NCBI RefSeq assembly: GCF_927798095.1
Contig: NZ_CAKMMF010000016.1
Location: forward strand, 62,001-126,000
DNA length: 64,000 nucleotides
Source: Paenibacillus plantiphilus
GTDB lineage: Bacteria; Bacillota; Bacilli; Paenibacillales; Paenibacillaceae
Direction of reading: 5' to 3'
The notes under the pieces were generated by a model that ran no database searches, was not told the DNA's origin, and worked only from the letters and a program-made list of their open reading frames with translations. The position numbers were made by a program, and so were the translations under genes. Below, one piece after another: positions 55,997 through 64,000 of the stretch. Within the stretch, counting starts at the first letter, position 1. Every line of letters starts with the position of its first letter.

Positions 55997-58801
55997 TCAG
56001 CCTGTATTGCGCAGACCTGCTGCAATGCCGTTAATCGTCAGCAGCACCTCGCGAAGCAGCTCGGGATCATCCTCTTCACGGGAGCGCAGCTCACGAAGCT
56101 CTGCCAGCAGCTGCACCTGCATATAGCTGAGCGGATCGACATACGGATTGCGCAGTCGTATCGATTCTTGAATGACAGGAACATTATCCAGTATCTCATC
56201 TTGACCCGTAATTTGCAGAATAATTGCTGAGGTACGGGCATATTCCTCTTCGATCAGAGTAAATATCCGATCGCGGATCGTCTTATCTGTAATCATGCCG
56301 GCATATTCCTTGGCAATGACCAAATCAGCCTTGGCAAGCGCCATCTGCAGGTTGTCAATTAGTGAAGTGAAGAATGGGAATTTCGCATACATGACACGAA
56401 GCGTCTCCAGCTTCTTCTCATCTCCCTGAATATAGTCCTGCATCGCCGTGCCTGCAGCGTACCATGCTGGCAGCAGATAACGGCTTTGCGTCCAGGCGAA
56501 TACCCAAGGTATTGCACGCAGATCCTCGAACCGGTCGCTGCCCTTCCGCTTGGAAGGACGGGAGCCGATGTTCAGCTCGCCAACCTCAGGAAGCGGCGTT
56601 GATTCTTTGAAGAACGTCATGAAATCCGGGTCGCGGAAAATCAGATCCTGATACTTCTCCAATGCCGTTTCCGAGATTCCTTTCGCGATGGTATCCCACT
56701 CCGCTTCCTCAACCGCCTCTTGCTGCGGATATTGAGCCAGACGCGCTGCGGTAATAAGCGCCCATGTCGCCTGCTCCAGACTGCGGTAAGCGATGCCTTG
56801 CATCGAATAGCGCGAGGAGAGAACCTCTCCTTGCTCCGTAATTTTAATGCCTGCGCCGACTGTGTGAGGCGGCTGGGCGAGAATGCTGCGATTCAGCGGC
56901 ATACCGCCGCGGCCAAGCGCCCCGCCGCGGCCATGGAAGAACTTCAGCTTCACATCGAACTTCTTCGCGGCACGTGTAATATCATTAAGCGCTACACGCA
57001 GCTCCCAGTTCGCGGTCACTACGCCGCCGTCTTTGTTGCTGTCTGAGTAACCCAGCATAATTTCGTGCATATTTCCCAGCACCTCAACCGCTTGGCGGTA
57101 GATCGGAAGCTGGAAGAGCGTCTCCATAATAGCCGGCGCTGCATGGAGGTCATCGATCGTTTCGAACAGCGGTACCGCTTGAAGCGTACAGCGGACAACC
57201 CCATTCGTTTCCTTGCGGAACAATCCGACCTCCTTGGCGAATACCATAACCTCCAGCATATCGCTGGCGCCCTCTGTCATACTGATCAGGTAGCTGGAAA
57301 TACAGTGCACACCGAACTCCTGCTGAGCGCGATAGATCGTATGGTAGACATCCAGGCATTCACGCGTGCTCTCCGAATAGTCAAAATGCGGTGACGTCAG
57401 CGGACGCGGATCATTCATCAAGCGGTGAAGCAAATCTATTTTATCCGTTTCGGACAAGGAAGCATAATCTTCCACAATATTCATATGCGCGAGAATTTCC
57501 GTCATCGCGTTCTCATGCTCTTGGCTATGCTGTCTAACGTCCAGTGCCGCAAGGTGGAAGCCGAACAGCTCCACTTGACGAATCAGCTTGCGGATGTGCG
57601 TATCCGCGACATAGTCCGCAAAGTGATAACGCAAACTTCTGTCGATGACAAACAGATCCTCTCTAAGCTCATCTGGACTGTTATAGCGATTTGGAGAGCC
57701 CTTAAGCGATTCATCGAGCGAATTCGCCAGCTTCTCCAGCATATAGCCGAGCTTGATCCGGTAAGGCTCCTTCTCATTGCGCCAAATATCGACACAGCGA
57801 ACCTCAATGAGCGTACGATCATTCTTCAACGAACGAAGCAGCTCATCCGACACATTTACGATATTCGTGCTGAAGCTAAGCAGCCCCATCAGTTCCTTCA
57901 ATAAATCCTCATACTTCTTAAGCACGAGCTCACGCTGAAGCGTAAGCGTCTCCCAGGTGACCTTCGCCGTTACCGACGGATTGCCATCCCGGTCTCCGCC
58001 AATCCACGAGCCAAAGCGCAGATACGTAGGCACATGCCAGCGGTCGCCCGGATAATACTTATCCAAGCAGCGTTCCAGCTCTTCATACACACTAGGAAGC
58101 ATCTCGAAAAGCGTTTCGTCGAAGTAATACATGCCATTGCGCACTTCATCAATAACAGTCGGCTTGCGGTCGCGCAGCTCGTCCGTCTGCCATAGCGTCA
58201 GCACCTCGTTAAGCAGCTTCTCACGCAGCTTCTCGCGTTCGCGATACGTAAGCGTCGGATTGTCCAGCTCCATCACATCATGCGCGAGGCGCTGATGAAT
58301 GTCGAGAACCGCACGGCGGGTTGCTTCAGTAGGATGCGCCGTCATAACGAGCTCCAGCGAGATCCCTTCCAGCATCGTCCGCACCTCGTCGGAGGCAATG
58401 CCTTGCTCCTTCAGAACCTGAACAGCGCTCTCGATGGAGCCTGGTTGAACCGTCTCGCCTGCAGACCGCTCATAATCCCGTTTACGGCGGATACGATGGT
58501 TCTGTTCTGCAATATTAACCAATTGAAAATAAATAGCGAACGCCCGAATGACCTGATGGCGTTTCTCCGTATTGAGCGAATTAATGACGACCTTGAATTC
58601 CTCATACAGCTCAGGAAGGAATTCAGCGCGCAGCGCCTTGCTCATCTCACGAATTCTCTCAACAATTTCAAGAAGCTCGTGCCCACCTTGGTGCACGAGT
58701 ACATCCCCCAATATATTTCCCAGAAAACGAACGTCACGGCGCAGCAGATTGTTCGCTTGCGGCCGGCTCGTCACTAATGTCGATGCAGCTTGATCCGACA
58801 T
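55997..58801 (-). CDS. ppc: Phosphoenolpyruvate carboxylase
   Basis: A 934-residue cytosolic enzyme adding bicarbonate to PEP to make oxaloacetate for the TCA cycle. The family signatures are intact: TAHPTEATRRAVL with the catalytic His, GGDRDGNPSVT, LGYSDSNKDGG and the FFHGRGGALGRGG glycine loop, and the C-terminus ends LRNTG as in most PEPCs. It is a single-gene unit with its own terminator. Three near-direct repeats occupy its leader. Confidence 0.98.
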   Translation of the reverse strand: MSDQAASTLVTSRPQANNLLRRDVRFLGNILGDVLVHQGGHELLEIVERIREMSKALRAEFLPELYEEFKVVINSLNTEKRHQVIRAFAIYFQLVNIAEQNHRIRRKRDYERSAGETVQPGSIESAVQVLKEQGIASDEVRTMLEGISLELVMTAHPTEATRRAVLDIHQRLAHDVMELDNPTLTYREREKLREKLLNEVLTLWQTDELRDRKPTVIDEVRNGMYYFDETLFEMLPSVYEELERCLDKYYPGDRWHVPTYLRFGSWIGGDRDGNPSVTAKVTWETLTLQRELVLKKYEDLLKELMGLLSFSTNIVNVSDELLRSLKNDRTLIEVRCVDIWRNEKEPYRIKLGYMLEKLANSLDESLKGSPNRYNSPDELREDLFVIDRSLRYHFADYVADTHIRKLIRQVELFGFHLAALDVRQHSQEHENAMTEILAHMNIVEDYASLSETDKIDLLHRLMNDPRPLTSPHFDYSESTRECLDVYHTIYRAQQEFGVHCISSYLISMTEGASDMLEVMVFAKEVGLFRKETNGVVRCTLQAVPLFETIDDLHAAPAIMETLFQLPIYRQAVEVLGNMHEIMLGYSDSNKDGGVVTANWELRVALNDITRAAKKFDVKLKFFHGRGGALGRGGMPLNRSILAQPPHTVGAGIKITEQGEVLSSRYSMQGIAYRSLEQATWALITAARLAQYPQQEAVEEAEWDTIAKGISETALEKYQDLIFRDPDFMTFFKESTPLPEVGELNIGSRPSKRKGSDRFEDLRAIPWVFAWTQSRYLLPAWYAAGTAMQDYIQGDEKKLETLRVMYAKFPFFTSLIDNLQMALAKADLVIAKEYAGMITDKTIRDRIFTLIEEEYARTSAIILQITGQDEILDNVPVIQESIRLRNPYVDPLSYMQVQLLAELRELRSREEDDPELLREVLLTINGIAAGLRNTG

Positions 58802-58816
58802 ACTTATCCTCCTTAA

Positions 58817-58926
58817 GGTTTTGCTTCAGCAAAACCACTTCGTAAGCATAGACTTTGGTTTTGCTTCAGCACATCGTAGGCATAGACTTTGGTTTTGCTT
58901 CAACAAAACCACTTCGTAAGCAAAAA
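58817..58926. repeat. Three direct repeats with internal palindrome upstream of ppc
   Basis: Units starting at 58817, 58857 and 58891 each begin GGTTTTGCTTCA. The first and third continue into GCAAAACCACTTCGTAAGC-like sequence (the third with one change), so GGTTTTGC and GCAAAACC can pair. They lie within 130 bases of the ppc start and would be in its leader or promoter. Confidence 0.85.
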
Positions 58927-59041
58927 CTTCACAACAAATTCACTTGTACCCCTTCGGACACAAAATCACTTTCTCCATCATACTACAAATCAGAGCATGG
59001 TTGAAGCTTTTGGAACTGGTTTTTTTAAGGAAGAAAAAAAT

Positions 59042-59069
59042 AAAAAAAGCCTTGATATACAAGGCTTTG
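59042..59069 (-). terminator. Terminator of the tRNA cluster
   Basis: AAGCCTTG and CAAGGCTT form an 8-base stem around TATAT, followed by TTTTTTT on the minus strand, just after the last tRNA. Confidence 0.9.
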
Positions 59070-59085
59070 TCGCAGTTATAATTGG

Positions 59086-59156
59086 AGCGGGTGATGGGAA
59101 TCGAACCCACGCTATTAGCTTGGAAGGCTAAAGTTCTACCATTGAACTACACCCGC
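59086..59156 (-). tRNA. tRNA-Gly (anticodon TCC)
   Basis: The minus strand folds as a cloverleaf: GCGGGTG acceptor, D-loop TAGTTCAATGGTAGAA, anticodon loop CTTCCAA, T-loop GGTTCGATTCC and closing CACCCGC. No CCA is encoded. It is the last of four tRNAs in the cluster. Confidence 0.97.
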
Positions 59157-59167
59157 AATAAATATGG

Positions 59168-59241
59168 TCGGGACGACACGATTTGAACATGCGACCCCCT
59201 GGTCCCAAACCAGGTGCTCTACCAAGCTGAGCTACGTCCCG
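59168..59241 (-). tRNA. tRNA-Pro (anticodon TGG)
   Basis: Minus-strand cloverleaf: CGGGACG acceptor, TAGCTCAGCTTGGTAGAGC D-arm, anticodon TGG in the TTTGGGA loop, T-loop GTTCAAATC and CGTCCCG closing the stem. Confidence 0.97.
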
Positions 59242-59271
59242 AAGTTATAAACTGCAATGTTGTGTAAATGG

Positions 59272-59345
59272 CGTGCCCTGAGAGATTCGAACTCCCGGCC
59301 TTTTGATTCGTAGTCAAACGCTCTATCCAGCTGAGCTAAGGGCAC
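59272..59345 (-). tRNA. tRNA-Arg (anticodon ACG)
   Basis: Minus-strand cloverleaf: GTGCCCT acceptor, TAGCTCAGCTGGATAGAGC D-arm, anticodon ACG in CTACGAA, T-loop GTTCGAATC and AGGGCAC closing. The A34 is presumably edited to inosine. Confidence 0.97.
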
Positions 59346-59351
59346 GTATGG

Positions 59352-59423
59352 AGCGGAAGACGGGAATCGAACCCGCGACCCTCGCCTTGGCAAGGCGATG
59401 CTCTACCGCTGAGCCACTTCCGC
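59352..59423 (-). tRNA. tRNA-Gly (anticodon GCC)
   Basis: Minus-strand cloverleaf: GCGGAAG acceptor, GGCTCAGCGGTAGAGC D-arm, anticodon GCC in TTGCCAA, T-loop GTTCGATTC and CTTCCGC closing. First tRNA of the cluster in transcription order. Confidence 0.97.
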
Positions 59424-59565
59424 ATTTGTCAGCGCCGTTTGTTCGGAGCGACAAGTAATAATATATCACCATCCTCAACAGAATGCAAATGTTTTTTTGA
59501 AAAAAAACTATTCAGAATATTCCACGCTATTCCAGACCCCTTTTTCCTCTCCAATTGCAGAAAAA

Positions 59566-59597
59566 AAAGCCCCGCATAACCGCTATGCCGGGCTTCA
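59566..59597 (-). terminator. Terminator of fhuF
   Basis: AAGCCCGGCATA and TATGCGGGGCTT pair almost fully around a short loop, followed by eight T on the minus strand, 15 bases past the fhuF stop. Confidence 0.9.
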
Positions 59598-59611
59598 CAA
59601 CAGGCCTTCAT

Positions 59612-60421
59612 TCAGCTCTTGGCAGCCTTCGCTGCAAGCTCTCTGCCTTTCTCCAACCGCTGCGACTCCGACAGCTTCGGACACGTGTAGCAATAGCCAT
59701 GTCCCTCGGTCAAATAAGCGAGACAGCACGATGCCTTTAGCGGAATCATCTCCTGCTTGTTGCGCGGATTCTCCACCAGACGGAATTTGACCGCCAGCGG
59801 ATTCCTTGACCGACCGAACACATCGCCCTTCATCTCCTGCATCACATAACGATAATCCGCTTCCACTTGGGAGAACGCAGACGAGCCCTCGCCAAGCACT
59901 TCGAGCTGGCGCTCCCTGTAATAATACATGCCGCTTGCCATTAACGCCCACAGCTGTGCGCTATGCACGCCAGTCGCACCGGACACCGCATCGATGAGTG
60001 GCCGCAACGTTTTCGAATACAAATCATTCATCAGGTTATCCCGCCATGCCGCACGGTCTGTTGATGGCCCAGATACAATTGCCGCATCAACAGGATGGAA
60101 GGCAAAGCTCATCCGCCCGTCCCTCTCCGAAACCAGGAGTGTCCAGTTCCCAATAGACCAATCCAATGCCGCGTCATGAACAGACATCAGCAGCTGTGCC
60201 GTAATACTCATTCCCCGAAGCCATGAAGCGAAATAAGTCGCAGCAGGCGTAATATCGGAGGCTTTCAAAATTCCCGCATAGGTTTCCATCAGATTGCGTA
60301 TAGTCTCGGGTTTCGTCAGCTCCACAAAAGAATATTCCACCATCGGCTGCTCTGGTCGTTTGAATGCAACAGCATACTGCTCCTCAATGAATGGAATATC
60401 GATTAACATGTTCGTACTCAT
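59612..60421 (-). CDS. fhuF: Ferric siderophore reductase FhuF-type protein
   Basis: A 269-residue cytosolic protein. The C-terminal [2Fe-2S] motif Cys-Cys-x10-Cys-x2-Cys is complete in ASCCLAYLTEGHGYCYTC, the hallmark of FhuF, which reduces iron from imported ferric siderophores. A conserved NPLAVKFRLVENP segment precedes it. Two perfectly spaced Fur boxes lie 45-80 bases upstream, so it should be induced by iron starvation. It stands alone; no siderophore transporter is next to it. Confidence 0.9.
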   Translation of the reverse strand: MSTNMLIDIPFIEEQYAVAFKRPEQPMVEYSFVELTKPETIRNLMETYAGILKASDITPAATYFASWLRGMSITAQLLMSVHDAALDWSIGNWTLLVSERDGRMSFAFHPVDAAIVSGPSTDRAAWRDNLMNDLYSKTLRPLIDAVSGATGVHSAQLWALMASGMYYYRERQLEVLGEGSSAFSQVEADYRYVMQEMKGDVFGRSRNPLAVKFRLVENPRNKQEMIPLKASCCLAYLTEGHGYCYTCPKLSESQRLEKGRELAAKAAKS

Positions 60422-60465
60422 CTCTATGCACCTGCCTCAGCTCCCGGAGGAGTCTGTTCTATTCT

Positions 60466-60502
60466 TGATAATCATTCTCATATTTCATGATAACGATTCT
60501 CA
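60466..60502 (-). promoter_or_regulatory. fhuF: Tandem Fur boxes upstream of fhuF
   Basis: Minus-strand TGAGAATGATTATCA (60466-60480) and TGAGAATCGTTATCA (60488-60502) each match the 7-1-7 Fur consensus TGATAATNATTATCA with one or two differences. Their starts are 22 bases apart, about two helical turns, which suits side-by-side Fur dimers. Confidence 0.9.
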
Positions 60503-60543
60503 TTCTTGACGTCAAGAAAAGAAAGCATTTGACGGCAGCCCCT

Positions 60544-61452
60544 TCACATATCCGCCTCAGCCTCAGCAGGGCCAAACCACCCGATGAGCGCATCGCGGAA
60601 GCGCGTGGCAGCCCCTCCGAGCTCACGATCACGGTGCATGATCAGCCCATGCTGAAGGGGGTAACGGCTATCAAGCGGCAATGCGCAGAGCTCTCCTCGC
60701 TCCAACTCGTCCCGAATGGCCGAAATCGGCAGCATAGCCACCCCCATCCCCTCAGCCACCATCTGCTTAATCATCTCCAGACTGGCGAATTCCAGCTGAT
60801 CAACGGGTCCCATGCCAAGCCGGGCAAGCGCCTGAGCAGCGGCCGTATGATACAGACATCTTCCCCCGAACGAAATAACCGTTTCCCGCTCCAGCCAGCT
60901 ATAATCCGTATGAGAAGCTTCCGCCAATCGCCTTGGCGCTGCACAAACAAGCTCATCCGCCACTAAAGGATAATAGAGCAGCCGCTCATCATCCGGCTTG
61001 CTCGGCACAATGCCGAAATCGAGCCGATGCCGAAGCAGCTCATCGATTATATCTTGTTGAAACCCTGTCTCCATACGAATCTTAATGCGGGGGTAGTCTA
61101 GCAGAAACTGCTGGAAGAACGAAGGGATATGGGTCACGCAAAAGGATTCCAGAAGGCGAATACGCACCTCCCCGTCCATCTCTCCGGAACCAAACATCGC
61201 CTCCTGCATCACTTCGCCCAACTGGACAAAACGGTAAAAGAACGGCGCAGCTTTAATGCCTGCGGCAGTCGGCTCGACCCCTCTGGGCAACCGCTCGAAC
61301 AGCTTCCCTCCGAAAGCATCCTCCAGCGTCTTTAACTGGAACGTTACGGTTGATTGCACATAACCGAGACGATCGGCTGCCCTGCTTATGCTTCTCTCTT
61401 CCCACACCGCGATAAAGGTCTGTACAATGCGGCCATCAAGCTTATCAATCAT
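60544..61452 (-). CDS. LysR-family transcriptional regulator
   Basis: A 302-residue LysR regulator. The N-terminal winged helix reads TFIAVWEERSISRAADRLGYVQSTVTFQLKTLE; the rest is a periplasmic-binding-like effector domain. The start at 61452 is chosen because GGGGG lies six bases upstream and MIDKLDGRIVQ fits the family; the longer frame begins inside the shared promoter region. It is divergent from the DJ-1/PfpI gene at 61574, which it probably controls, as LysR proteins often do for divergent neighbours. Confidence 0.93.
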   Translation of the reverse strand: MIDKLDGRIVQTFIAVWEERSISRAADRLGYVQSTVTFQLKTLEDAFGGKLFERLPRGVEPTAAGIKAAPFFYRFVQLGEVMQEAMFGSGEMDGEVRIRLLESFCVTHIPSFFQQFLLDYPRIKIRMETGFQQDIIDELLRHRLDFGIVPSKPDDERLLYYPLVADELVCAAPRRLAEASHTDYSWLERETVISFGGRCLYHTAAAQALARLGMGPVDQLEFASLEMIKQMVAEGMGVAMLPISAIRDELERGELCALPLDSRYPLQHGLIMHRDRELGGAATRFRDALIGWFGPAEAEADM

Positions 61453-61573
61453 TTCCATCCCCCGATATCGAATTATTAAATGTTTATTATCATATCTATT
61501 CATTATTGTAATGTCAATCTTTCTGCTATCGTAATAGCATGAGGTTCATCATACAGAAGGAGATGGTGTTAAG

Positions 61574-62239
61574 ATGACATTCAAACAAGGTTTTCGACTC
61601 GGTATTTATGTATTCAAGGACGCGGAAATTATCGACTATGCAGCGCCTTACGGGGTATTTTCCGTAGCAAGAAGGTTGGACCCTGCTCTGGATGCCTTCC
61701 TGATCAGTGATGCAATGAGACCTGTACAAACACAGGCAGGGCTTACAGTTGTGCCTAATTATTCCTTTAACGATTTGCCGGATATGGATGCATTTCTGAT
61801 CCCTGGCGGATTCGGCACAAGACAGGAGATGTACAACGGCAAATTGCATACCTACATTAAAGCACTTCCCTCCACATGCTTGCTTACAAGTGTATGTACA
61901 GGCTCGTGGATATTCGGCGCAATGGGACTGCTGGATGGATTGCCTGCAACCAACCGCAAGGAGCCGGATCGTCTGGAGGCATCGGGAATGGGGATGGTTC
62001 CTATTGATCGCTTAGCCGAAATTGCTCCTGCCTGCCGAATATCCCAAGCGAGAATCGTCGATGCAGGGCGCATTGTTACAGCAGGCGGAATTGCATCGGG
62101 CATGGAAATGGGCCTTCATCTGCTGAGGAGAGCAGGCTATGCTGAGAGCTTTATTGATGATGTCGCTAGAACGATGGAATATACAGCGGCCTATGAGCAG
62201 TATAAGCATGACATCGAATACGGCGGAACAACTCAATAA
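61574..62239 (+). CDS. DJ-1/PfpI family protein (isonitrile hydratase-like)
   Basis: A 221-residue protein of the class I glutamine amidotransferase-like DJ-1/PfpI superfamily. The nucleophile elbow is SVCTGSWIFGAMGLLDG with Cys108, and a conserved Glu/Asp lies near VFKDAEIIDYAAPYGVF. AGAAGGAG stands 12 bases upstream of the ATG. It lacks the AraC domain of GlxA-type regulators, so an enzyme such as an isonitrile hydratase or glyoxalase-like activity is more likely. It is divergent from a LysR regulator. Confidence 0.85.
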   Translation: MTFKQGFRLGIYVFKDAEIIDYAAPYGVFSVARRLDPALDAFLISDAMRPVQTQAGLTVVPNYSFNDLPDMDAFLIPGGFGTRQEMYNGKLHTYIKALPSTCLLTSVCTGSWIFGAMGLLDGLPATNRKEPDRLEASGMGMVPIDRLAEIAPACRISQARIVDAGRIVTAGGIASGMEMGLHLLRRAGYAESFIDDVARTMEYTAAYEQYKHDIEYGGTTQ

Positions 62240-62269
62240 CAGCAGTCATTTCCCTCTCTTCATGCAAAA

Positions 62270-62321
62270 GAAGAGCAGCCTTCCGAATACGGGCATTGCC
62301 CGTGGCTCAGATGCTGCTCTC
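62270..62321. terminator. Bidirectional hairpin between convergent genes
   Basis: AGAGCAGC and GCTGCTCT bracket a second stem ACGGGC/GCCCGT. It lies between the ends of the DJ-1 gene (plus) and the ABC ATPase gene (minus) and can serve both. Confidence 0.7.
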
Positions 62322-62322
62322 C

Positions 62323-62997
62323 CTACCATTCATAATCTGCCGTTATTGCTTCCAGCTTCCCATCTGCAAGCGTGATTATACGATCGTATTCCTCGTTCAT
62401 CTCTTCCGTAATATGACTGGAAACAAGCACAACAGACCGCTGCGCGGCCTCCGCCAGCATATCCAGCAGCCCCCTGCGCATTCTTATGTCCAGACTTGCG
62501 AAGGGCTCATCGAGAAAGAGAAATGCCGGGGCTCCAAGGAAGGCTTGAGCAATCATGGCGAGCCGCTGTTGACCGACAGACAGCTGGCCTAATTTCTTAT
62601 GAAGAACAGGCCTAATATCAAGCCATTCGCTCATCTGCCGTATTACAGCTCTCACAGCAGCACGATCATCCAAACATTTGAGCCCGGCAATATATTGCAA
62701 ATAGTCCAGAACGGTCAAATGCTCATAGATCGAAATCTGCTGAGGTACATAACCCGTAAGTCGTCTTGCTTCGAAACCATGCAGCTGGATCCCGTTTATC
62801 TCATACACAATTTCTCCTCTGCCAGGCTTCCATACCTGAGCAAGGAGCTCCATCAGGGCACTCTTGCCCGCTCCATTCGCACCGATTAGCCCCGTCAGTC
62901 CGGGATAAAGCTTCATATTGATCGGTCCAAGCTCAAGCTCTCTCGCAGACGAATCACTGGAAGATCGTCCCATTACACCCTCCAGCCTAATTGCCAT
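62323..62997 (-). CDS. ABC transporter ATP-binding protein
   Basis: A 224-residue ATPase. Walker A is GANGAGKSALMELL, the signature LSVGQQRLAMIAQAF, Walker B FLFLDEPFASLD, and an H-loop follows in VLVSSHITEEM. It overlaps the end of the membrane-protein gene by 11 bases, so the two form one exporter. Relatives act in bacteriocin self-protection or multidrug export; the substrate is unknown. Confidence 0.93.
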   Translation of the reverse strand: MAIRLEGVMGRSSSDSSARELELGPINMKLYPGLTGLIGANGAGKSALMELLAQVWKPGRGEIVYEINGIQLHGFEARRLTGYVPQQISIYEHLTVLDYLQYIAGLKCLDDRAAVRAVIRQMSEWLDIRPVLHKKLGQLSVGQQRLAMIAQAFLGAPAFLFLDEPFASLDIRMRRGLLDMLAEAAQRSVVLVSSHITEEMNEEYDRIITLADGKLEAITADYEW

Positions 62998-63979
62998 TGG
63001 ACACAGCCAGCCTTCCGCTTAACTTCAACCAACGGATTCTCAACCATAGCAAACCTGTGAGAAGCAGAATAAGCAGAACGCCGATCACCTTGCTCTCCAT
63101 CCAATAGCCGCTTGTCTCTGAGCTGAAAATATAAAACATGCCCAGATGCTTATTCAGCCAAAGCTGCACACTCCATACAAGGACTGACATGAATATGCCG
63201 GCATTGAGCCCCGCGTACAGCATCACAATAAGCGCTGACAGACAAGTTGCCCCTAGAGGGACTAACCAGCTAAAAACATAGGCGGCTATTCCCGAGCCAG
63301 TTCCTCCAACAAGAAACAGCGAGAGGCAGACGCCCAATATGGAGTTGTAAGCGACAATAATCGTTAATCGTCCAAAAATCAACAGCATAGGTGTAACAGG
63401 CAGCGACATCTCCAATCGGAACATCGGCGTTCCATAAGAACGGAATGCAAAGCATACACCCAAAGCCGCAAGCAATGGCGCGGTAAAAATAAACGGCTGA
63501 ACAGCAGCTTCACTTCCAGCAGCCGTCTCTACGAGCAAACCAAGCACAAGAACAGTGGCGGAAGCAAGCCAGAACGGCCACTGAAAGAGCTTCAGCTGGG
63601 CTTGGATCATTTGCAGCATATGAAATGGCTTGCCGATACCTGCAGCAGGAGACGGCTCCTCTGCGGCATCCCAATGCCTGAGAAGTCCGGCGGCGAATTG
63701 GGCCGTGTCGTCAGTTGTAGGCGCTTCTATCGTGTACCGTGCCAGAATCCGCCGGAGCTCCGCCTCTTCTGAATCATGCAGCGTTTCAGCATTGCTTATG
63801 TCATCCTTACGCAGGATTTCATCACTACGGAGGATTTCATTATTGCGAGCTTCATCCTTACCGACTTCATGATTCCCCGCTTCGCCATTGGTTCTGGACA
63901 ACATGCCGGGCCCCCTATCCTTACCGTTCATTTCCATTCGCCTCCTTTGCTGCATGACACTGCGCACTGCTTCGATCAT
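62987..63979 (-). CDS. Membrane protein, probable ABC exporter permease
   Basis: A 330-residue protein. The first 130 residues are hydrophilic and charged, including near-repeats around NNEILRSDEILRKDDIS encoded by imperfect direct repeats at about 63800-63870. Six hydrophobic helices follow (about 140-320). It overlaps the ATPase gene downstream. Just upstream, minus-strand sequence to the window edge reads ...YAVWR then TGA overlapping this ATG as ATGA, so another gene ends here, perhaps a sigma factor. I cannot assign the soluble N-terminus. Confidence 0.75.
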   Translation of the reverse strand: MIEAVRSVMQQRRRMEMNGKDRGPGMLSRTNGEAGNHEVGKDEARNNEILRSDEILRKDDISNAETLHDSEEAELRRILARYTIEAPTTDDTAQFAAGLLRHWDAAEEPSPAAGIGKPFHMLQMIQAQLKLFQWPFWLASATVLVLGLLVETAAGSEAAVQPFIFTAPLLAALGVCFAFRSYGTPMFRLEMSLPVTPMLLIFGRLTIIVAYNSILGVCLSLFLVGGTGSGIAAYVFSWLVPLGATCLSALIVMLYAGLNAGIFMSVLVWSVQLWLNKHLGMFYIFSSETSGYWMESKVIGVLLILLLTGLLWLRIRWLKLSGRLAVSNGN

Positions 63980-64000
63980 CGCCAGACAGCATACGATTGA

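Overview
The window reads as a chromosomal segment of a Paenibacillus-like Firmicute. The evidence is large YesM/YesN sensor-regulator pairs next to CUT1 sugar ABC transporters, a glmS ribozyme, and the gene order sigW-rsiW-cdaA-cdaR-glmM-glmS. Almost everything is coded on the minus strand. The species assignment is inference from gene content.

Region 1 (about 0.5-29.9 kb) is an oligosaccharide-use island. One long minus-strand operon appears to run from a lipoprotein binding protein (20122) through two permeases, a GH2 beta-galactosidase, a GH127-type enzyme, a GH88 unsaturated glucuronyl hydrolase and a GH43 enzyme. It continues into kduI, kduD, kdgK and eda, and ends at a terminator near 5.38 kb. 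These give a complete route from unsaturated uronate oligosaccharides to pyruvate and glyceraldehyde-3-phosphate. Each flank carries a histidine kinase-response regulator-solute binding protein triplet (0.5-5.2 kb and 25.0-29.6 kb). The binding proteins of both triplets are paralogues of the transporter's own. A second ABC system (21.4-24.9 kb) has a frameshifted binding protein. A paired direct-repeat motif lies 75-120 bp upstream of three of these transcription units.

Region 2 (about 31.9-47.7 kb) is an AT-rich mobile island next to the 3' end of glmS, the classical attTn7. Two Tn7-like units lie in tandem. Unit A (34998-47679) is complete. It has tnsA, B, C, D and E with intact catalytic residues, three spaced TnsB-like sites at the left end and four sites about 21 bp apart at the right end. 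Its cargo is a DNA adenine methylase plus a ParB-like protein with a glycine-rich repeat linker. Unit B (31978 to about 34992) is a shrunken composite. It has lost its tns genes and most right-end sites but keeps a long Argonaute with an intact DEDD tetrad. The 5-bp sequence CGAGC occurs at all three junctions, which is what successive insertion at one attTn7 site would leave. The likely native glmS terminator now lies about 15.8 kb from glmS.

Region 3 (47.7-64 kb) is ordinary core chromosome: glmS with promoter and ribozyme, glmM, cdaR, cdaA, rsiW, sigW, ppc, four tRNA genes, a Fur-controlled fhuF, a LysR regulator divergent from a DJ-1/PfpI gene, and an ABC pair cut by the window end. A perfect sigma-W-type promoter lies between sigW and rsiW.

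The strongest candidate for something undescribed is the Argonaute kept inside a decayed Tn7-like unit at attTn7, beside an active-looking Tn7 relative carrying a methylase/ParB-like cargo pair.
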